Source of the DNA: Nelumbo lutea
Taxonomy: Eukaryota; Streptophyta; Magnoliopsida; Proteales; Nelumbonaceae
Direction of reading: 5' to 3'
NCBI GenBank assembly: GCA_022828595.1
Contig: JAKGHH010000005.1
Coordinates: forward strand, 25,370,193-25,434,192
Length of the DNA stretch: 64,000 nt
Part shown: one piece after another, positions 24,401 through 36,400 of the stretch
Numbering within the stretch: position 1 is the stretch's first letter
How the letters are laid out: every line of letters starts with the position of its first letter
Notes under the pieces: generated by a model
The model's database searches: none
What the model was told of the DNA's origin: nothing
The model's input: the letters and a program-made list of their open reading frames with translations, nothing else
Position numbers and translations under genes: made by a program

Positions 24401-27400
24401 AGCCCAACCGAAGGAATTCTTCTTTAATAGACGCGTTAGAGGGGCGGCCATAAGCCCATACCCCTTAATGAAATGCCTATAATATCCGGTAAGCCCAAGA
24501 AAACCCCTTAGATCCTTTACAGTAGTAAGCTTGGGCCACTTCTGGATGGCGTCTACCTTTTTTGGGTCTACCATGACCCGCCCGGCTGCAACCACATGGC
24601 CTAAGTATTGAATTTGTCCTTGTCCAAAGGAACACTTTGTCATTTTGGCATGTAACTGGTGCCCCCTTAGAGTTGTGAGGGTGAGTTTCAGATGTTCCAT
24701 ATGTGTGTCCCAATCCCTACTGTATACCAAAATGTCATCGAAAAACACCAGAATAAATCGCCATAGGAATGGCCTGAAGTTGTCATTCATGAGGGCCTAA
24801 AAGTGGAGGGGGCGTTGGTGAGTCCAAAAAGCATAACAAAAAACTCATAATGGCCATCGTGGGTCCTAAAGGCCGTCTTGTGGATGTCAGCCTGGTGGAC
24901 CCGAATCTGATGATACCCGGACCGCAGGTCTAATTTGGAGAACACTCGTGCCTCGCCTAACTGGTCGAGCAGTTCATCAATGAGGGGTATGGGAAACTTG
25001 TCCTTCACTGTAATATGATTCAAGGCCCATTAATTTATGCAAAAGCGCCAACTACCATCCTTCTTCTTCACTCGGAGTACAAGGGATGAAAAAGGGCTGG
25101 TGCTGGTCTGTATATGCCCTTTTTCCAATAGCTCTCTCACTGCCTTCTCAATTATTAGCTTCTAGAAGTAAGGGTATCTATATGGCCTCACATTGGCTGG
25201 TTTAGAACCTGGTAAGAGAGGTATCTGATGATCATGAGCCAGGGGTGGAGGTAATTGGTCCGGCTCCTTGAATACATTGCCAAACTGATCGAGTATCAAT
25301 CGTAAGGCCTTGTGTTGGGCTTCTGTGGGGTGAACACAACCCTGGTTGTCCAGAATTGGGACTATGGGCCAAATGCCTAAGTGCATAAATAAGGGTTGGC
25401 CAGCATCCTTTGAGATCATGGAGGCTAAAGTGTCACCTTGTAAATGACAAGTCTGGCCATCCTGGTGAAAATCTATTATCATTTTGGCCCAATCACATAT
25501 AGCGGGTCCTAGGCCACACAACCAATGAATCTCCAAAATAATATTAGCCCCCGAGAAATCAAATGGGTGGAGATCCACCACAAAATTATGGCCCTGTATG
25601 AGGATTTTTTCCTTCTTACATACACCATTACATGACATCTGACTCCCATTAGCCACATGGATTAAAAAGAGAGGAGTGGGTCATATGGTCATACCTAGTT
25701 GCTTTGCCAAACGACAAGTGATGAAATTCAGGGTAGTGCCACTGTCAATCAAAATCATTACGGTCCGGCCTACCAATCTTCCTTCTACACGCATGGACTA
25801 AAGAGAGTTGAGGTCCATGAGGGCGTGTAAGTAGATCTCGGCCCCATCAGGTTCTGGTCCATCTAGAATCAGTTCACAGTTATTTAAGTGCTCTGGTTCT
25901 GTCTCTTCTGGCTCTTCCTCTGTCTGTAGGAGAAACACCCGCTGGACCCAGCATTTATGTCCCGGTCCAAACTTATCATCACTGTTATAACAAAGGCCTT
26001 TTCGCGTCGGGCCTGCATCTCAGCCCATGAGAGACGTTTGAAATCCGCAACCGGTTTCATGGGCAGCTGATCGACCCGTGGAGGTGTCCTCAAATTTGGG
26101 TAGGTCGGTTTGTTGGCTCTGCGTAGGTTGTTGATTTTTTCTTCTTGTAGGCGAGCCAATCCCACTGTAGCCATGGTAATCGCCGGATGGAGAGCCCTCA
26201 CCTCCAGACGGATATCCTCTTTGAGACCTCCCACGAAACATCCTACTAAGACTTTCTCTGGCCAGCCGTGTACCCTGGTCGCCATTCGCTCGAACTCGAG
26301 CTGGTACTCTGCTACCGTTCCAGTTTGCTTCAACAGAGTGATAAGCTCGTCGTAGTCCACGAACGTTGTCGGCCCAAAGCGGATGCACAAAGCTTCGGTC
26401 AACTTTGCCCAAGTTACCTGGGGATGATTTTGGTGATACCACTGGAGCCATAGAATCACGTCTCCTTCTAGATGAATTGAAGCGATGGAGACACGCTAGT
26501 GTGCAGGAGTTTCGTGGTATTCGAAAAATCTTTCTACTCGGAAGATCCAAGGAATGGGATCTCCACCGGAATAGTTGGGAAAGTTGATCTTAGTGACTTT
26601 TCCGGTGGGGTAATACCTTGTTCTTTGGCTACTGGAAGCAGGGGCTTCTGCTCCTGCTGGGTGACTGGTCTCGCCGGGCTATTACTGAGAGGCGAAGCTG
26701 GAGACGACCACTTTGAGTTCCTTGAGTTCGTTCAACACCTAGTGGAATCCAACATCAAGCTGGTTGACCTTATCATCCACGGTAGTGGAACGTGTCTGTG
26801 GCATCGTGAAGCCTGGGATTTGGATAGCCTGGCTCTGATACTAACTGATGAGTTACAGCTCACCTCGGAGGCCCCTTCTAGGGTGGCTTAACCTCCTGAA
26901 ACAGAAGATGAAGGGGAGAAGAGAAGGGTAGGAAGAAAATGGCTCAGAGAGAGATAAAAGAGATATTCATTCACGCCACTTATTACATGATCAGGGCCTT
27001 ATATAGCTGGCCTACATGTGTGCAATCATGGAGAGAATATCTTCTGGTGGTAGTGTAACTAACTCTGGAAGGCTCTGAGTGTAACTTACTCTGGGAGGCT
27101 CTGCTGCGTGTCACACTAGCCTCTCTGTCTTCTAGTGAAATGCTGTTCGGTGATGGCCTGCTCCACTCTTATAGTTGGGTTCGAAGGGAGTGTTTGGGTT
27201 CCAACATGGTGATTCAAATAGGGTGGATTAGAAGATCAGCTAATAGCGTGGCTGATGGTCTAGCTAAACAAGGACTTCAAAGACGATCTATGTTTTGGGC
27301 TACGTTTAATTAGCGGAGGTTTATGTTGGGTTACCCTTTGGGCTATGTTGTAATTAAAGGGATTGGCACTAGGGTTGTTTGTGGCAATGATGTATTTAGT

Positions 27401-30400
27401 GGGACACTATGGACTGCTTTTCTGCCCACAACTTCTTGTTGTACATGACTTTTTAAATTAATAAATCATTTCTGTGGTGCTGATAAAAAAAAAGGTGATT
27501 AGATAATCCCCCACCCCTTCCCCTCTTAGGGTGCAATGTGTCACCCCACTTAAAGAGACTTAAAGAGTCTTTTCTGAAGGGATAGGAAATCCATCACATG
27601 GACGCCCAAAGATTGCAGAATAAGGGGGCGAATTTCAAAAAATTTTTCTCTCCCTTCAACTGGGAATTGAATTCCCTATTTAGAAAATCACATTTTCAAG
27701 GATCATTCTTGAACCATAAACTGAACCAAATTTGAACCAAAAGGAGTAGGAAGAGATAATACCTGATACAAAGAAATAATATCTCTCAATGGAGGTGTTC
27801 ACACCCAAGGAAGGATCCAAAATCTGCTCCCACTGAAGTTGGCGCAGTGCAGGGTGGAGCAGAATCAACAGTGTTCTTCCAAAAGAACTTGATCCTTCTC
27901 AAGAATCACCTGGACGGCTTGTGAATACAACTCCCACCAATCTTTTCTCCAAAAGATTGGAATCAATATCCAATCTTGATTTCTCCCAAGATCTGGAGAT
28001 TGAACTGCTGTAGGCGGCGGTTGTAGGAAGGAGGCGGCAAGAGAGTATTTGCAAGGTGCAGATTCTCTCTTTTGTGATTTCAGCTCTGAAGACAAGACTA
28101 TCTGTTGCTTGCTTGTGATGTTGTGTGTCTAAAGGCTACCGCCCCCTCTTCCTTTTATAGACTTAAGGGATCAACTCCTAATCCCATTAGGAGTTGCTAA
28201 CCCAAATCATATCTGGATTAGAAGTCCCTTTAAGATAAGGGATAACCCTTATCTTATCTGCAGATTAGATCAACCATCTCCCAATCTAATTAGGAAGTTT
28301 CAATGATCTAAATCTCATTTAGATCTTTGACTCTCTAAGTGGATAGGGTGTGGGCCCAATCCTATCAGCTGATCTATCTCAGAATTTGCCCCTTAAGTGA
28401 CTAATGAAATTAGCCCAGTTCGAAATGGGCTTAAGGCCCATTTAAGGTTATGTATTCATTTAGCCTTCCAAACTGTTGCCCAGTTGGGCTTCCTTGTATG
28501 GCGTGGGACCCAAACATTGATCTACACATCAACCACATGGGTTCAGCCCAGCCTTTGTTACAAGGCCTGGCCAAATACACTGTTATGGATAGTGCACCCC
28601 TTGAAACCCATCAGATGGGCTCTATGGGCCCAACACTTACCCTAAGTGGCCCCTGGGCCAAGCCACCTTGTAACACCCAGGGACTGTGGGCAGATGCAAG
28701 ATTAGCCCATCAGGCATTATCCTCAATGGTCTTACACTTAACCTCTCAGCCCATAATGATCATACACTGCCCGACAGGAGAGGACCTCTCCCTCAGCTGC
28801 AAGGAACAGTGTTGCACTCTCTCAAGTATGGATCCCGGGAATTAAAACCTTTTGCAAATTATTTCAAAACCATACTTTATATACTTTTATATCTCATATA
28901 AAATATATTTTGCAAAACAAATCTCAACGATTGAAATCGGTTGCCGGCAGTCTTGGTTTCCATCGGTGAGAGTGCATCCCCGATCATTACCTTTGTTCGA
29001 CAAAGGGACTGATCTTGTCACTATGATCACCCACTCAGATGAATTTTCAGACTGTCCCAACATACCCAGGTTTTGACCCCCGCTAAGGATCTCACTGATT
29101 GGTACATCAAAGATAGCCCAATCCGACACCTAGTGCAGTATCATAATCGAGTCTAGGGGTCGGGTTAACTTTCCAGTTTTGCCCATCAATCTCCAAGGTC
29201 CAGGGCAATACTGGAAATCTGGTCCAGTTCAAAGATTCAATTAATCCTACATTGTATGTGCCTAGGGTCTCACCCCGGTAGCTGAGACAAGCCACCCCAA
29301 CCGACTTGGTGGCACCATAGTGTCAGCCTTGTCAGGATAGGTCTCCCCAGACCAACCCACTGGCTGTGAGCATTCTAAACTAACACGAGTCTCATTAAGT
29401 GTCAAGTTTAAGGGTATTACACAGAAACATACCAATGGAACATGAATCAAATATGCACTTTTATTCATTTACAATAAACTCATAAAGTACATCATTTTGG
29501 TTGAAGCTAAGGGCATACAAAACTGTCTAACATTTTCTCTATGAGAAGACAAGTGGTATCCCATTAAAGACATGGATCATCTCATAAGAGCAGATGGTCT
29601 GGGCTTTTAGATGTCTAGGTGAGCCTCTCTTAACTAATTTAACCTTCTTAGTGCTTGCTTCCCATTGAAATGGACTCTATTACAAGCCCATCAAATGTAA
29701 TGAATTGTTATTAGAGATCAAACCCCTTTTAAATTAATTTAGAGCCTTCTATCTACGTAAATGGACTCTACAGCAGGCCCATCCTTCTTAATAGGATTTT
29801 ACCTACATGACTGGTCTAAGAAAAGGGGGTTTTATAAGCTATTACTGGGAGTAGCTTAATATCCTGCTCAGAATCTTGCAACCTTTGAGACTTGAACACT
29901 TAGGTTAGTTGTGGTGGTAATTTTGTAGCTAATTTGAGATGTTTTGGGGAGGTAATATTCTGCTAGATCTTAGAGAGACAAAGTTGGCAAATCATGACTG
30001 TAATCAGTCCAATTCTTGATGCAATTCAATGAAAAAAAATACCAGATAAGAGAAGACGAAGAAGAAAGAAGAAAAAAGAGAAAGATGAGAGAAAGAGTGA
30101 TGGCTTTAGTTGCCACCCCACTCAGCTATTTATAATAACATCAAAACATAAGATGGCAATTACATTAATGCCCCTATTGCTTACATAAGCAAATAACTAA
30201 CAAAACTAACATTGCTAACAACAGCCTAACAACAAATATAAATAAGGAACTAACGGCAGCAGTGGGGGCCACAATAACTAAAATAACAACAATATAACAA
30301 CACTAATTATTGCTCTACATCTCTACACTCCCCCTCAAGTTGGGAATAGATATTTATCATTTCCAACTTGCGTAAATCTATTTCCAACTTGGCTCTTGTA

Positions 30401-33400
30401 ATTGCCTTGGTGAAGAGATCAGCAAGCTACATATCAGAGGCAATATATTGAAGACACACTTCTTGAGAGGCAACTCTCTCTGATAAAGTGTCGATCCACT
30501 TCAATATGTTTAGTTTTGTCATGCTGTATCGGACAGTGTTTTAGAAGACATGGGAGGCGTATGCCTGAAGGTGCTCCCAAAATGCCTTGAGGCGTGTGCT
30601 AGAAGTAGACTTCCTGTCATCAACACACCCAATCCAATCAACATCTTTGTAGACTTATATCTTCATGTGACCATTATTTTTGAAGAGTACACCTCTTCCT
30701 AAACATCTCTTCAGGTAAGCAAGGATCCTCTCAACTGCAAGAAGGTGAGTGGTTTTAGGGGATTGCATGTACTGTCTAACTACACTGACTACATAAAAAA
30801 TGTCTGGTTGGGTGAGGCAAAGATAAAGCAGTTTCCCAACTAACCTCTGAAACATAACCTTGTCTTCAAGGGGCTCTCCACCTTCGGTTCTAACCTTGTG
30901 GTTTTGTTCAATGGGTGTGTTAGCTGGTTTAATACCTAGCTTTCCAGTTTCCTCTAGAAAATCAAAAACTTACTTCCTTTGGGAGACAAAAAGCCCATGT
31001 TTGGACTGGGCTACTTCAATACCCAAGAAATAATGTAGTTCTCCCAAGTCTTTGACTTCAAATTCTTGATGAAACAGTTGTTTAAGAGAGTCAATGTCAC
31101 GGGTATCACTCCCTGTCACCACAATATCATCCACATAGACAGCAAGTAGACTGAAGGAGGAGTCTGTTTTCTTAATGAAAAGAGTGTGATCTGATTGGGC
31201 TTGGGCATAGCCGAATTTTCCAAGAGCTAGTCTAAATCTATCAAACCATGCTCTTGGTGACTATTTCAGTCCATATAAGGCTTTATTCAATCGATAGACC
31301 TTCTTCCCTGCTTCTATATTGTAAAGTCCAAGAGGTAACTCCATGTATACCTCCTCTTGTAGATCACCATTGAGGAAGGCATTTTTAACATCCATTTGGA
31401 ACAATGGCCATGAGAAATTTGCTACAATAGACAATAAAACTCTGATATTGTTCATCTTGGCTACTGGTGCAAAAGTCTCCAAATAGTTTATGCCATAAGT
31501 CTGTGTAAACCCCTTTCCAACTAATCTGACCTTATACCTCTCAATAGAGCCATCAACATTATGTTTCACTGTAAACACCTATCTACACCCGATCAATTTT
31601 TTCCCTTTTGGTTGATCAACTAATTCCCATGTATTGTTTTTGAGAAGGGCATCCATTTCTACTTTTGTGGCATCCTTCCACTCCAGTATTGACAAGGCTT
31701 CTTGCACTGTCCTAGGAATGGGAATAGCAGAGATAGATGCCAAAAAGGACTTATAAGATGGAGACAAATGGTCATAAGTTAGAAACTGAGAAATACAATG
31801 TGCTGCAGATGAAGTACAACGGTGTTTCCCTTTGCGAACAGCAATTGGAAGATCAAGATCATCCAAAGGAGGTGAATGCTCAGTAATGGGAGGCACCTCA
31901 TTAGGCTTAGTGATGGGAGGTATCTCATTTGTAGTAGGATGTGAGGGAGCTGTGGTACCTGGACCTGGAGCTGCAGATGAAACTAGAGTTGGTTTGGACT
32001 ACTGAGGACAAAAATCAACCTGTTTCCACCACCTATGAAACACTCTCAACTCCCTACACTTGTGACAACCTTCCTCATTACACTCCCCCTGAGAAGAAAC
32101 TCTATGATAGTAGGGAACATCCTCAAAGAAAGTCACATCCATAGAAACAAATTGTTTCCCAAAAGTAGGTTCATAGCAACAATATCCCTTTTGATTTTGT
32201 GCATACCCAAGAAATATGCATTTGGAAGCTTTAGTGTCAAATTTAGAATGATGAGGCCCAAGAATCTGAACGAAACAAGTACATCCAAAGGTTTTAAGGG
32301 GAATAGTGAACAAGCCCTTATCGGGATATAAGAGGCTGAATGGAATTTTCATGTCTAGGACCCGTGAAGGAACCTGATTGATGAGGTACACAGCTGTATG
32401 GATAGCATCCCCCAAAAACGTATAGGAACATTGGAGTTTAGCATAATGCTTCTAGCTACCTCCAATATATGCCTATTTTTCCTTTTAGCAACTCTATTTT
32501 GCTGAGGTGTATGGGTACAAGTGCCATGATGAATGAGCCCATGGTCAAGGAAATATGAGGCCAAGGGTTTTGCAAAATACTCTTTGGCATTATCTGATCT
32601 GAAAATTGTGATTTTGACTCCGAACTGGGTCAGGACCATTTAATAGAAGTTCTGAGTTAGAGTAGGGACCTCATCTCGAGAGTGCATAAGATAAACCCAT
32701 GAAAAACGAGTATAATCATCAACAAACAACAGAAAATATCGGTATCCCCCCATAGCAGTGATATGATATGGTCCCCAAACATTAGTATACACAATTTCAA
32801 AAGGAATAGTACTTCTTTTATTGCTCAAAGAATAAATTGTTCTACAATGCTTTGCATGTTCACAACTTTCACATTTTAAACTAGACATCTGCATTGACTC
32901 AAACAAATTGGGAAGCAAACTCCTTAAAGACTTAAAAGACAGATGACCCAACCGATTATGCCAAAGCATAATTTGGCTCACAGACTGAGAAACAAAAGAC
33001 CTTCCAACTTCTTTATCTTCCCAATGCAGACACCCTCCAATCAGGTAGATTTCATTTGTCTCACGGCCAATCCCAATCACCTTCCTTGTCTCCATATTCT
33101 GAAAAACACATCGGTCAGGGAAAAATGTCATTGACAGTTTTGATTTTTAATGATGCTATTAACTGACAACAGGTTAGTACTAAGTTTAGGAACATGCAAA
33201 ACTGAGGACAAGGAGATGGCATCCGATAATCTAATGTTTCCCTTCCCAGAGATGGGAACAAGGGATCCATCAACAATGGATACTCTATCTCTGCCAGAGG
33301 ATAAGCAATAAGTAGTAAACAGAGAATATAAGTTTGTCATGTGGTTAGATGCACTTGAATGTATGACCCAACAAGGTCCATTGTTACCTGGGCCTGAAAC

Positions 33401-36400
33401 ATGGTATGCTAATGCCCTTGTACCTAAATGAGAAAATGCCGAAGTAGGAGTAGCAGATGTGATCAGTGGCTGAGATGAAGGGGCTGAAGTACTAACTTCA
33501 CGCTCTAACTAAGCTAGAGCAGCTCGGACAATAGCTAAAGTGTCTGGGGATGTGGCCCTTGTGCTGGAAGAGGATGCACCATCAGTAGTAATAGCCATAT
33601 TGGCATTCATCTTTTTTATTTCTAAGCTTTGCTAGCATTAAATGTGGATATAACTTCCAACAAGTGTCCTTGGTGTGCTTTGGCTTCTTACAGTGGTCAC
33701 AAACTAGATCCTTCTTATCCTCCTTCTTTATGCCCCTTTCCTTGTCACCCCCAAATTTTGGTTTTACGGCTGTCAGGGCTGATTCCATAGGCTGAAACTG
33801 CAACATAACCTTTCTTCTACTTTCCTCACTATGCACTAGAGAATAGGCCTGAGATAAGGTCACACTCTTCCTCGTGAGCAGTTGTTGTCACACAGTATCA
33901 TACTCTGAATTCAGACCAGCTAGGAATTCAAAAACCCTATTGGTCTCAACCTGTTTTCAATAGTTTTTGCATCCTTCTAACTTTCCCACTCAATAGTTTC
34001 CAGATGATCAATTTCATGGCATAAAGATTTCAGAGTGGAGAAATAAACCGAAACTGGCTTCTCCCCTTGTTTGAGATTATTTACTTCACATTTCAGTTCA
34101 TAGGCCCTAGCAACATTGAGTGGCTGAGAGTAGGTTTCCTTCATCACTTCCCAAATTTCCTTAGCTATTTTTGCCCACAAATAATTGTGGCTAATATGAG
34201 ACTGCATAGAGTTACACAACCAAGTCATGACTAAATAGTTCTCTTGAACCCATTTGGCATATGAAGGGTCTTCTTTGGCTGGTTTTTTTACATCTTCATT
34301 CACATAACTAACTTCCCTCTGCCCCCAATTGCCATCATGGATGACTGAGCCCATTCCAAGTAATTAGAACCATCAAATTTAACAGTAGTAATCTGAAAAT
34401 TGTTTTCTCCCATGTTTCCAGCTCCCAAAACACCATCCCCTTGAGTCTTAAACTCAGCTCCTGCCATTTCTGTAATAGGTTTATTAGGAGAAACCAGTTC
34501 TCAGCAAAGGGATCCCCCCAAAAAAGTTCTCACCCAAGAATAACAGATTTGGAAGCTAAAACAAGTCTAGAAATCACTTAGAAAACAATCTGAAATGCTG
34601 AAACTGATTTAGGAATCACCCAAAAGGTGTTAATAGTCAGGTCTGATCGTAGGGTTAAGAGAAAACCCTAGAGAAAACTCTGAGAAAATAAAGGAAAGTT
34701 CAGCCGCTCCTTCTAGATAGGTCCAATCTACCTCTGGCTGGTGCTCATCTCAAAGAAAGATAGAAACTTAACCCAGAAAAATCTGATCACCGCTTCAATC
34801 TTAGTCTGAACCCTAATCTTGATCTTCTCTGATTCTTCCTGATATCCATACACTCTCCAAGCCCTTGGACAATTGCTAAACCCTTCTAGTAACCTCCAAG
34901 AATCAACTGATGGACAGATCTTTTCTAAGCTTTCAGCCCTAGGAAGTTCTCATGTGGTCGGCTGGATTAGACACGCATGAGAAACACTAGATTGCCTCTG
35001 ATACTAAGTTGGCAAATCAGGACTGTAATCAGTCCAATTCTTGATGCAATTTAATGAAAATAATACCAGAGAAGAGAAGACGAAGAAATAAAGAAGAAAG
35101 AAAGAAGAAAGAAAGAGTGTTGGCTTTAGTTGCCGCCCCACTCAGCTATTTATAATAACACCAAAATATAATATTGCAATTGTTGGAATAATGTTAAAGC
35201 AACTTAGTTGCAGTTGTTAGGGCCTGTTTGTCTAGTTAAAGTGTTTTTTATTTCAGTTATGTCTGTTATTGTACTCAGGGGCACAAGGGTCTTTTCCCTT
35301 GTTATTTCTGTCGCCCTATATATAGTAAAATAATCACTGGCGCCGCCAGCACTGTTACATTGCAAACCTTCTCTCTTATCTTCTCTTCTCTTCTCCTCTC
35401 TTTTCTCCTCTTCCACCTATCTCTGGCCGGCTACACTGTCAAGATGGTATCAGAGCAGGAATGCTGATTAAAAGAGAGCAGATCGATCAACCCTACTGTC
35501 AAGAGAAGATCGATCAACCCAAAGAATAGATCGAGCAGACTAGCAAAAAGGAAATCTGATTCTGGACTACATAACAGCTACGACTGGTACAGTTCTCCCT
35601 ATTTTTTCTCTTCTTTACTCTCCTTGGTCATGTGCCGAGTGAAAACCCTATGAATCTGGGGCGGCTGAATGCTGTCGAACCTGTGTAACCCTAGTTTTCT
35701 TGGATCGTGTGATCCTGTTCATGTGTTAAGACAACTGTAGGTCAATGCTGGCCTGTCTTTTCAATGGTTTGAGTTGACTATAAGCAAGAAGGATCTCTCC
35801 TGCTGATTAGGGGCTGTTAGCCATTCTGGAATTCTGGTAGGTGGGGACTGATAAATCTATACAGGTCTGAAACTGCCGAATATTACCTCAGGTTTGTCCA
35901 GAATTTGGTACTGTTTGTGCTCAATCTAGTTGGTAAACCCGAGTGTGTGGGTGTGAACTGAGTGGATCATTGCTTTGTGGAGTAAGGAGGGGTCCTAAGT
36001 CCGGTGTGTGGGACTGATTAACTGCTTGACCATGTCGACTGAGAATTCTGCTACTTCAGAGATTTCAGGGAGCCACAATGGAGTGAGTGGGGGAATGGAT
36101 ATGAGCTTTCCCATGGCTGTCATTCCCTTTGATGGCCTGAATTACCTTGAGTGGTCTAGGGGGCAAATAAGATACATCAATGGGAGAGTAAAGGAACTGA
36201 AGTATGGAAGTGCTGAGCATGATAGGTGGAACCAAGAGAACAGTATGGTGATGTCTTGGCTCTTGGTTTCAATGCTGCCACAAGTAAGGAAGACCTTTAT
36301 GTGGGCTGAAACAGCTTGTGAGATATGGGAACAAGCGAAGTCCACTTATTCAGAATAGAGACACTATGCCAAGATATATCAACTACAAGCTGAATCTTCT

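Larger units (their letters stand above)
13938..27206. mobile_element. Gypsy complex: tail-to-tail inverted duplication within one target duplication
   Basis: It is flanked by exact TGGTG duplications (13933-13937 and 27207-27211). Left to right it holds a minus-oriented LTR fragment (13938-14184), a plus-oriented LTR-gag-pol arm (14186-24178, interrupted by the Athila element), a spacer of about 170 bases, and a minus-oriented pol-gag-LTR arm (24351-27206). Without the Athila insertion the arms are about 2.9-3.0 kb each and form a long inverted repeat. Both arms stop at the RT/RNase H boundary; RNase H continues only into the spacer, on the minus strand, and no integrase is present. The element cannot move alone. 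Transcription through it would give a long hairpin RNA. Confidence 0.88.
12850..27493 (+). mobile_element. LINE (L1-type), 5' truncated, split by a Gypsy complex
   Basis: The 3' part of a non-LTR retrotransposon lies in two pieces, about 12850-13937 and 27207-27493. It has an RT zinc-binding domain, RNase H, a short 3' UTR and an A-tail at 27485-27493. The RNase H frame continues exactly across the 13.3 kb insertion once one copy of the 5-base duplication TGGTG is removed. The endonuclease and RT core are absent, typical of 5' truncation. The exact left end is unclear: coding-like sequence goes back at least to about 12850, and Copia B lies immediately upstream. Confidence 0.85.

Noticed and set aside
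27865..28095. 76-codon minus-strand frame as a gene
   Set aside because: Short, no domain, and located downstream of an LTR-like TATA box in repeat-like DNA; it is likely untranslated leader.
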